Source of the DNA: an uncultured Parvibacter sp.
GTDB lineage: Bacteria; Actinomycetota; Coriobacteriia; Coriobacteriales; Eggerthellaceae
Direction: 5' to 3'
Assembly: GCA_910587945.1 (NCBI GenBank)
Contig: CAJUNI010000046.1
Location: 12,829 to 18,360 of the forward strand
Length of the DNA: 5,532 nucleotides
Shown here: in pieces, positions 1-4,393 of the stretch
How positions within the stretch are numbered: position 1 is the stretch's first letter
Layout of the letters: the number at the start of each line of letters is the position of its first letter
Notes under the pieces: model-generated
Told to the model about the DNA's origin: nothing
Seen by the model: only the letters and a program-made list of their open reading frames with translations
Databases searched by the model: none
Program-made: the position numbers and the translations under genes

Positions 1-493
1 CGTGATAGATGCCGGAGCCGCGTCCCCAGAACAGCAAGTCTCCCGGTTCAAGACTATCCATTGCCACTTCATAACCAAGCCCTGCCTGACTGCCGGCCGT
101 GCGCGGGAGCTCAATTCCTAGGGCAGTGCGAAATACATAGGACGTAAAACCAGAGCAGTCAAAGCCGCTGGGGGTCGTGCCGCCATAGACATAGGGAGCG
201 CCGACATGGGTTAATGCTTCATCTAAGAGGGAATTAACTTGGTTTTCGCGGAATATCTGCGCCGTAGCCTCTGCCGCCTTTGATGCTACTAAAGAAGAAT
301 AGGCGGCCATTTCTTCGGCAGATTCTTCACCGGCGATGTCCTCAACCACTGCACTTAACGCTTGGCCGAACACGCTACCTAATGCCGAAGACGGTTCTGT
401 ATTCCCTAACTCGTTCGGTCCTTCAACCGCCAACGCCACCGACGGCGTCAAAGTGAACACAGCAACCATGAGAACAGCTAGTAATTTTCGCAA
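1..493 (-). CDS. Secreted NlpC/P60 (C40) cell-wall peptidase, C-terminus beyond window
   Basis: The product is probably a secreted peptidoglycan endopeptidase that cuts stem peptides. The 164 visible residues begin with a signal peptide: RK at residues 2-3, a hydrophobic core at about 4-16 and a likely cleavage after ALA at 20-22. A linker rich in Ala and Glu follows to about residue 85. The NlpC/P60 fold then starts with VGAPYVYGG (97-105) and contains the catalytic DCSGF motif (Cys113). PGDLLFW is at 150-156, and His164, the last complete residue, fits the catalytic His. The third polar residue and the C-terminus lie outside. The start is TTG at 491-493, because AGGA at 500-503 sits 6 nt upstream and the full signal peptide is kept. 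The first ATG (467-469) would cut into that signal. The reading frame is open upstream only to a stop at 548-550, with no better start. The gene is divergent from the ABC-F gene. The family is certain; the exact bond cleaved cannot be told. Confidence 0.93.
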   Translation of the reverse strand, partial: MRKLLAVLMVAVFTLTPSVALAVEGPNELGNTEPSSALGSVFGQALSAVVEDIAGEESAEEMAAYSSLVASKAAEATAQIFRENQVNSLLDEALTHVGAPYVYGGTTPSGFDCSGFTSYVFRTALGIELPRTAGSQAGLGYEVAMDSLEPGDLLFWGRGSGIYH

Positions 494-512
494 AAGAAAT
501 CCTATCGTTTGG

Positions 513-540
513 GCTCGCGTTTCTCTTGCGCCTTGCGAGC
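513..540 (-). repeat. Inverted repeat just upstream of the NlpC/P60 ribosome binding site
   Basis: GCTCGC (513-518) and GCGAGC (535-540) are perfect complements with a 16-nt loop. On the minus strand this hairpin would end 10 nt before the AGGA ribosome binding site at 500-503, so it lies in the 5' leader of the peptidase mRNA. The function is unknown. Confidence 0.35.
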
Positions 541-609
541 AGCGACTTCATGACACGCCACGAGGCGGCCAGACAAAAGACGCGCGGCTCCTGAAGGCGA
601 CAAGAGCGG

Positions 610-645
610 TGGAGTGCGGGGGTATTCAAGCGTTTCCGCACTTCA
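610..645. repeat. Ten-base-pair inverted repeat
   Basis: AGTGCGG (613-619) and CCGCACT (636-642) pair perfectly. On the plus strand the stem extends to ten pairs (610-619 with 636-645), including one G-U. The 16-nt loop and right arm also carry a direct repeat, TTCAAGC at 625-631 and 642-648. It could be an operator or an RNA hairpin in the nlpC leader. Confidence 0.4.
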
Positions 646-672
646 AGCAACCAGAAGTAGCTGCTCGAGATT

Positions 673-692
673 GCTTGGGTTATTCCCCAAGC
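673..692. repeat. Seven-base-pair hairpin
   Basis: GCTTGGG (673-679) and CCCAAGC (686-692) flank a 6-nt loop. No T-run follows on either strand, so it is not an intrinsic terminator. It is one of several structures in the nlpC-side leader. Confidence 0.4.
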
Positions 693-754
693 CTTGACCG
701 CGGGGTTTCCGGGTCATCCCAAAAAGGGCGTCTTTTGGTGTTGCGAGGGTACGA

Positions 755-841
755 AACGAACGGGGTGCTCCACAACCGCCTGTGGTCTATCTCCACAGCC
801 TCATCGCCATCTCTTCGCACTTCCTACACAGACCGTTCGTT
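755..841. repeat. Nested inverted repeats beside the ABC-F promoter
   Basis: AACGAACGG (755-763) is the exact reverse complement of CCGTTCGTT (833-841), nine pairs separated by 69 nt. Inside this lies a second perfect hairpin, CTGTGG (780-785) and CCACAG (793-798), with a 7-nt loop. The right outer arm runs directly into the extended -10 element at 841-849, so a protein bound there would overlap the promoter. The repeat could equally be the closing helix of a minus-strand leader RNA. Confidence 0.35.
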
Positions 842-849
842 GCTACAAT
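841..849 (+). promoter_or_regulatory. Extended -10 promoter for the ABC-F gene
   Basis: TGCTACAAT matches the extended -10 form TGnTATAAT, with five of six core bases. The region 16-18 nt upstream has no good -35 (TTCCTA at 821-826 is the best), as expected for an extended -10 promoter. Transcription would start near 856, giving a leader of about 280 nt ahead of the ABC-F start. Confidence 0.5.
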
Positions 850-907
850 AGGCATTCACGTACCGGCGGAGCCTTTGGCAAGCGACGCCTCGAGAAAGGT
901 TGAGTGC

Positions 908-919
908 ATGAAGAATTAG
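908..919 (+). other. Minimal upstream reading frame (Met-Lys-Asn-stop)
   Basis: ATG AAG AAT TAG is preceded by GAGAAAGG (892-899), a good ribosome binding site with an 8-nt spacer. It is too short to be a gene but lies about 50 nt into the predicted ABC-F leader. A second short frame follows at once (922-957, 11 codons, beginning MPGG). These may be chance, or may be translated leader elements. Confidence 0.25.
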
Positions 920-1061
920 CGATGCCCGGTGGCTCTACGCAGGGATTTCTCTCTTGATTTCCGTGGTTCCAAAGAGGATCACAACTCTGCTATCTCTTCC
1001 ACCTTGGGTTCCCTTCTTTACGTGTCCATTTCGGCTGCGCAGGTGGGTACCTCATCGCTTC

Positions 1062-1096
1062 AGACTTCAAATGCACGTTTCTTTGATTGTCTTTTT
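1062..1096 (+). terminator. Possible weak attenuator hairpin with T-run in the ABC-F leader
   Basis: AGAC (1062-1065) pairs with GTCT (1089-1092), and TCAAA (1067-1071) pairs with TTTGA (1082-1086), with a small internal loop and a 10-nt apical loop. The T-run 1092-1096 follows immediately. The stem is AT-rich, so termination would be weak. It overlaps the nine-codon leader frame, as in attenuators controlled by ribosome position. This is speculative. Confidence 0.25.
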
Positions 1097-1100
1097 GTGA
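1071..1100 (+). CDS. Candidate nine-residue leader peptide MHVSLIVFL
   Basis: A short frame from ATG at 1071 to TGA at 1098-1100 ends 38 nt before the ABC-F start. Its product is hydrophobic. Drug-sensing leader peptides of known macrolide-inducible genes (ErmCL with IFVI, MsrDL MYLIFM) share this short, hydrophobic character, and several ABC-F resistance genes are induced by such ribosome stalling. Against it, no clear ribosome binding site precedes the ATG, and a nine-codon frame can arise by chance. Its placement just before a Shine-Dalgarno-masking hairpin is what makes it worth listing. Confidence 0.3.
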   Translation: MHVSLIVFL

Positions 1101-1115
1101 GTTCGCTGTCCGCGC

Positions 1116-1135
1116 AGCCTCCCTCGGGGGAGGTT
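1116..1135 (+). promoter_or_regulatory. Shine-Dalgarno-sequestering hairpin of the ABC-F gene
   Basis: CCTCCC (1118-1123) pairs perfectly with GGGAGG (1128-1133) around a TCGG tetraloop, with two further weak pairs (1116-1117 with 1134-1135). The right arm is the ribosome binding site itself, GGAGG at 1129-1133, 5 nt before the ATG. When folded, this hairpin should block initiation. A competing helix, GGCTGCGC (1033-1040) with GCGCAGCC (1112-1119), removes two G-C pairs from its base. The pairings are read directly; the switching role is inferred. Confidence 0.5.
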
Positions 1136-1138
1136 TCT

Positions 1139-2644
1139 ATGCAACTTACACTATCCCAGCTTTCCTATAGCTATCCGCAAGCCGCATCACCGGTATTCAG
1201 CGACCTTTCCGCTACCTTTTCTTCAGGCTGGACTGGCATCATCGGTGACAACGGATGCGGCAAAAGTACCCTGCTCTCGGTTATAGCCGGAAGGCTCACG
1301 CCCCAGCGCGGTTCTATCACGCCTTCCCTGTTCAGCGTCTATTGTCCTCAAGACAGCACCCAAGAGCCCGAAACCTTGGAAGATTTCGCCCTGGATTGGT
1401 CGGGGCTTGCCTTAAGCCTGCGACGGGATCTTGAAATCGAAGAGGAATGGCTATGGAACTACTCCACCCTATCGGGAGGCCAACAAAAACGCATTCAAAT
1501 TGCCTGCGCTCTCTGGCAACAGCCGGATGTCTTTGCTCTCGATGAACCCACCAACGATCTCGATGGCGAAAGCCGTCAGGTGGTCTATAAAGCGCTGCAA
1601 TCCTTTAGCGGCATCGGCCTTCTGGTTTCTCACGATCGAAGGCTTCTTAATAACCTGGTGACCCAGTGCTTGGTCTTCGAAGGATCTCGCGCCACCCTGC
1701 GCCCGGGCTCTTACCAGCAAGTTGCTGAGCAGATTTCGCGGGAGCGAACCGAGGCACTTCGCAATCAAGCCACTGCTCGGAAGGAAGCGACTCGATTGAA
1801 GGCAGAAGCCCAGCGACGTTCTCAAGAGAGCGCCCGGTCCAAAGATCGATTGAGCGGACACCAGCTGAACCGCCATGATAACGATGGCCGCGAGAAGCTC
1901 CGTTTAGCTCGCGTCACTGGCAAAGACGGCATCGCCGGACGCGCCACCGCGGCCCTGACGACCCGAGCAGAAAAAGCAGCAGCAAAAGCGGCATCTACGG
2001 TAGTAGCCAAGCGCTATGGGTCCACCATGACAGCGAGCGGGTCACGTTCTGAAAGCTCCACGGTGGCCCATCTGCCTGCAACTACCTTTCAACAGGGCAA
2101 TTTCAAGTTAACCGTGCCTGAACTCTGGATCAGTCCCAGCGACCATATTGGCCTTCAGGGGCGCAATGGTGCAGGCAAAACCACGCTCATTCGCGCCTTG
2201 ATTGAGACTCTCCCTCCCTCGGTGCAAGTGGGCTATCTCCCCCAATCTGTCGATGAGTCAGAGCGTGCGGCAATTCTGAGCCGGCTCAATAATCGATCCT
2301 CTCAAGAACGAGGCACGCTTCTTTCCTTCGTCGCACAGCTCAACTCCGATCCCGAACGAATTCTTGAAGGCGGAGATATTTCGCCCGGGGAATTACGCAA
2401 GCTCCTCTTGGCTGAGGCCCTCTTGAATGAGCCCCATCTTTTGATTGTGGACGAGCCCACTAACCATCTGGATATGGGATCCATCGAGGCTCTCGAAACG
2501 CTTCTTTGCAGCTTCCCTGGGGCGTTCCTACTGGTCAGCCACGATGCCACCCTTCGGGACCGCTGCTGTGATACCACGTGGTCCATCCAGCGCGAACCTG
2601 CAGACGATGCCTTGGAAGAGTCTTGGGTCCTGTCAGTAAATTAG
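1139..2644 (+). CDS. ABC-F family ATPase (ribosome-associated, possible antibiotic-protection factor)
   Basis: This is a 501-residue soluble protein with two ATP-binding cassettes and no membrane segment, the ABC-F plan. These proteins bind the ribosomal E site and rescue stalled or drug-bound ribosomes. Cassette 1 has Walker A GDNGCGKST (36-44), signature LSGGQQKR (111-118), Walker B with LDEPTNDLD (134-142) and H-loop SHD (164-166). Cassette 2 has GRNGAGKTT (341-349), the variant signature SPGELRK (415-421), VDEPTNHLD (437-445) and SHD (467-469). Only 66 residues separate the first Walker A and signature, so the arm insert of EttA-type members seems absent. A charged linker of about 120 residues (200-320) would be the tRNA-interaction region. 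ATG at 1139 is chosen because GGAGG lies 5 nt upstream. An in-frame GTG at 929 would add 70 residues unlike ABC-F and has no binding site. The long leader suggests attenuation control. Which drug, if any, it protects against cannot be told. Confidence 0.95.
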   Translation: MQLTLSQLSYSYPQAASPVFSDLSATFSSGWTGIIGDNGCGKSTLLSVIAGRLTPQRGSITPSLFSVYCPQDSTQEPETLEDFALDWSGLALSLRRDLEIEEEWLWNYSTLSGGQQKRIQIACALWQQPDVFALDEPTNDLDGESRQVVYKALQSFSGIGLLVSHDRRLLNNLVTQCLVFEGSRATLRPGSYQQVAEQISRERTEALRNQATARKEATRLKAEAQRRSQESARSKDRLSGHQLNRHDNDGREKLRLARVTGKDGIAGRATAALTTRAEKAAAKAASTVVAKRYGSTMTASGSRSESSTVAHLPATTFQQGNFKLTVPELWISPSDHIGLQGRNGAGKTTLIRALIETLPPSVQVGYLPQSVDESERAAILSRLNNRSSQERGTLLSFVAQLNSDPERILEGGDISPGELRKLLLAEALLNEPHLLIVDEPTNHLDMGSIEALETLLCSFPGAFLLVSHDATLRDRCCDTTWSIQREPADDALEESWVLSVN

Positions 2645-2650
2645 AGAACC

Positions 2651-2692
2651 TGGGCGGAGAATTCTGAGGATTTTCCTCTCTCTTCCCGCCCA
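2651..2692 (+). terminator. Hairpin terminator after the ABC-F gene
   Basis: TGGGCGG (2651-2657) pairs perfectly with CCGCCCA (2686-2692). An inner hairpin, GAGGA (2666-2670) with TCCTC (2674-2678), closes a 3-nt loop. It begins 6 nt after the ABC-F stop. The downstream sequence is only moderately T-rich, so termination may be incomplete, but a promoter follows at once. Confidence 0.55.
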
Positions 2693-2696
2693 ACTC

Positions 2697-2725
2697 TTGT
2701 CATTACTATTCTTTACGCGTACACT
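2697..2725 (+). promoter_or_regulatory. Sigma-70-type promoter for alkA-ogt
   Basis: TTGTCA (2697-2702) and TACACT (2720-2725) are separated by exactly 17 nt, with five of six and four of six consensus bases. Transcription would start near 2731-2733, just before AGGAGG at 2742-2747. This places the alternative TTG codon at 2725 upstream of the mRNA start and so supports GTG at 2752 as the alkA start. Confidence 0.5.
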
Positions 2726-2751
2726 TGTTCGTATTCAAGATAGGAGGAGTT

Positions 2752-3693
2752 GTGGACAGTTCGACTATCAACAGAGCAATTGCCTTGCCATCGGAAGCCG
2801 ACGCTGCCACCACTTCCCTCTTCACGCTGGAGGTGCCTTATACACCCCCGTTCAGCTTCTCATCTCTCCTGGGCTTTTTTCGTGATCGAAGTCTTGCAGG
2901 GGTAGAACTCATTGACAAGCAGAGTTATCAGCGAGCGGTCATCTTTGGTGACAGCAACCCCGTAGCGGGTTGGATTCGCGTCGAAGACTGTCCCGACCTG
3001 TCCTGCCTCGTGGTCACAGCGACCGCCATTCTGAAACCCTGGGAGTCCGCCATTGCCCAACAGGTTTCCCACCTTTTTGACACGGACTGCAATCCCGCCT
3101 CCATCGCTTGTGCCCTCAGCACCCTACCTAACCATGTGTCTTCCTGCGTTATCGAAGGCGTGCGTGTACCGGGATGCTTTAACGGCTTTGAAACGGCCTG
3201 CCGCGCCATTCTCGGGCAGCAGATTTCCGTAAAGGCTGCTAACAAGCTAGCTGCCCGTGTCGTAGAAGCCTACGGAACTCCCATTGATTGTCCTATCGAG
3301 GGTCTCACCCACTGTTTCCCCAGCCCTCAACAAATAAGAGCTATTCCTTCTCTCGAGTCTGCGTTCGGTGTACTCGGCATCATCAAAACTCGCTCATACT
3401 GCATTGGGGAAATCGCCCGACTCATCACGGAAGATGTTCTCAATCTAAGCCCGCAAGCGCCTAAGGAAGAAACGCTGCAAACCCTGCTCTCCATTAAAGG
3501 TATTGGCCCTTGGACAGCGGGTTATATTGCCCTGCGCGTTCTTGATCATCCCGATGTTTTTCTTGAAATCGATGCGGGTATTGCTCATGGGCTTCCCACC
3601 TTAAGCCCCAAGGAGCGCCGCGCCCTCGCCGCCCAATGGCAACCCTGGCGCAGTTACGCGGTTCTTGCTATCTGGAATTCTCTGAGTGCCTAA
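2752..3693 (+). CDS. alkA: DNA-3-methyladenine glycosylase II (AlkA)
   Basis: This base-excision-repair enzyme removes N3- and N7-alkylated purines and O2-alkylated pyrimidines from DNA. Its 313 residues follow E. coli AlkA (282) throughout. The N-terminal domain has PPFSFSSLLGFFRDR at 32-46. A helical core has GCFNGFE (141-147) and AILGQQIS (152-159). The helix-hairpin-helix is KGIGPWTAGY (249-258). The catalytic Asp is Asp274, 20 residues after Trp254, the same spacing as Trp218-Asp238 in E. coli. Tyr258 and the C-terminal WQPWRSYA block are also conserved. There is no fused Ada domain. GTG at 2752 is chosen: AGGAGG (2742-2747) is just upstream, though the 4-nt gap is short. A TTG at 2725 would add nine residues but overlaps the predicted -10. 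About 25 extra N-terminal residues precede the AlkA fold. ogt follows after 16 nt, forming an alkylation-repair operon. Confidence 0.95.
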   Translation: MDSSTINRAIALPSEADAATTSLFTLEVPYTPPFSFSSLLGFFRDRSLAGVELIDKQSYQRAVIFGDSNPVAGWIRVEDCPDLSCLVVTATAILKPWESAIAQQVSHLFDTDCNPASIACALSTLPNHVSSCVIEGVRVPGCFNGFETACRAILGQQISVKAANKLAARVVEAYGTPIDCPIEGLTHCFPSPQQIRAIPSLESAFGVLGIIKTRSYCIGEIARLITEDVLNLSPQAPKEETLQTLLSIKGIGPWTAGYIALRVLDHPDVFLEIDAGIAHGLPTLSPKERRALAAQWQPWRSYAVLAIWNSLSA

Positions 3694-3709
3694 GTGAAAG
3701 GAACGGTTC

Positions 3710-4243
3710 ATGTACTACTCCTACACCTATGAGTCTCCCCTCGGGACCCTCACGTTAGCCAAGAGTGAACAAGGGCTCTGTGGGCTGTGGCTGGAAGGGC
3801 AAAAGTATCATGGCGCCACCCTGACTGAGGCGCTTCAGCCTACCGATGACCCGACCCTCTTTTCCGACGTTGTCGCCTGGCTTGATGAGTATTTCGCGGG
3901 GAATCAGCCGGATCCATGTGAACTTTCTCTCGCACCCGAGGGAAGCGCTTTTCGCCAGGCCGTATGGAAGCAGCTCTTACAGATCCCCTATGGGCAAACC
4001 ACTACCTATGGCGCCATTGCTCAAGCTCTCAAAGAGAGTGGTGGTACCTCATCCGCTTTAGCGGTAGGGGGCGCGGTAGGCCACAACCCCATCTCGATTA
4101 TCATTCCCTGTCATCGGGTAGTAGGGGCTCAAGGGAGTCTTACTGGCTATGCCGGTGGTCTCGCCCGGAAGCAATGGCTGCTCGACCATGAGGGACTCGA
4201 TCTCGAGCAGTTTTCCATTCCCACGTCCGGTACGGCACTCTAA
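3710..4243 (+). CDS. ogt: Methylated-DNA--[protein]-cysteine S-methyltransferase (Ogt)
   Basis: This suicide enzyme transfers alkyl groups from O6-alkylguanine (and O4-alkylthymine) to its own cysteine. At 177 residues it is typical for single-domain Ogt. An N-terminal ribonuclease-H-like part (about 1-65) precedes the DNA-binding domain, which has IPYGQTTTYG (92-101), GHNP (124-127) and the active site IPCHRV with Cys134. Against human MGMT, the catalytic set is intact: Cys134 (C145), His135 (H146), Glu161 (E172), Asn126 (N137) and Tyr100 (Y114). The arginine finger that fills the gap left by the flipped base (R128) is replaced by Leu117, in SSALAVGG where most members have RAVG. A three-residue insert precedes it. 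AAAGGAA (3697-3703) supports the ATG. The gene is the second of the alkA-ogt unit and probably has no promoter of its own. It is a transferase rather than an alkyltransferase-like protein, since the Cys is present. Confidence 0.96.
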   Translation: MYYSYTYESPLGTLTLAKSEQGLCGLWLEGQKYHGATLTEALQPTDDPTLFSDVVAWLDEYFAGNQPDPCELSLAPEGSAFRQAVWKQLLQIPYGQTTTYGAIAQALKESGGTSSALAVGGAVGHNPISIIIPCHRVVGAQGSLTGYAGGLARKQWLLDHEGLDLEQFSIPTSGTAL

Positions 4244-4274
4244 GCGCTTAATCGCTACACCCCATCCCAAAATA

Positions 4275-4320
4275 AAGCAGTGCTCGCAGCGGGAACCTCT
4301 TCCCACTCCGAGCACTGCTT
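4275..4320 (-). terminator. Strong convergent hairpin terminator, T-tract on the minus strand
   Basis: AAGCAGTGCTCG (4275-4286) and CGAGCACTGCTT (4309-4320) are a perfect 12-bp inverted repeat. Inside it, GGGAA (4291-4295) pairs with TTCCC (4300-4304) across a 4-nt loop, leaving a symmetric 4x4 internal loop. Read on the minus strand the stem is followed at once by TATTTT, the classic terminator tail for eutH. On the plus strand CTCGCC follows with no T-run, so any stop for alkA-ogt here would be weaker. The gap 4321-4393 otherwise holds only the eutH 3' untranslated region. Confidence 0.8.
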
Positions 4321-4393
4321 CTCGCCATCTATGCCGCCGCCCGAAACTCCATCACTCGACGCGGCAGCGCTGCAAATTCAATCAACCGCCGGC

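Larger units (their letters stand above)
494..840. other. Divergent intergenic region with stacked inverted repeats
   Basis: I see no convincing protein gene in this stretch between the nlpC-type start and the ABC-F promoter. It is unusually rich in inverted repeats: 513-518/535-540, 610-619/636-645, 673-679/686-692, 780-785/793-798 and 755-763/833-841. If the minus-strand gene is transcribed from the far side, these would give it a structured 5' leader of up to about 350 nt. I could not identify a good minus-strand promoter. The best is TTGTGG, 18 nt, TACCCT on the minus strand near 744-773, which is weak. Known riboswitch signatures were looked for by eye and none was clearly matched. Confidence 0.5.

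Noticed and set aside
423..650. Minus-strand 75-codon frame overlapping the start of the NlpC/P60 gene
   Set aside because: It overlaps the real signal peptide in another frame, gives no recognisable protein and ends inside the peptidase gene.
744..773. Minus-strand promoter TTGTGG, 18 nt, TACCCT for the NlpC/P60 gene
   Set aside because: Only three of six bases match in each box. This is too weak to list as a feature.
336..903. Open reading frames on the plus strand at 336-851 and 694-903
   Set aside because: The first lies largely antisense to the NlpC/P60 gene. Both have low-complexity, family-free translations and no good binding site.
963..1100. 45-codon extension of the nine-codon leader frame back to GTG 963
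   Set aside because: There is no binding site, the composition is implausible (runs of Pro, Arg and Trp) and nothing is recognisable in it.
929..1138. In-frame 70-residue N-terminal extension of the ABC-F gene from GTG 929
   Set aside because: There is no ribosome binding site at 929, the sequence does not resemble an ABC-F N-terminus, and a near-ideal GGAGG precedes ATG 1139. The frame is open by chance through the leader.
4241..4250. Perfect ten-base palindrome TAAGCGCTTA at the ogt stop codon
   Set aside because: It is short, no partner sites were seen in control regions, and a similar string recurs by chance within eutH.
4329..4385. 18-codon minus-strand frame in the eutH 3' region (TTG start, ending FRAAA)
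   Set aside because: A short frame with a TTG start in a 3' untranslated region. The GGCGG upstream is too close and there is no second line of support.
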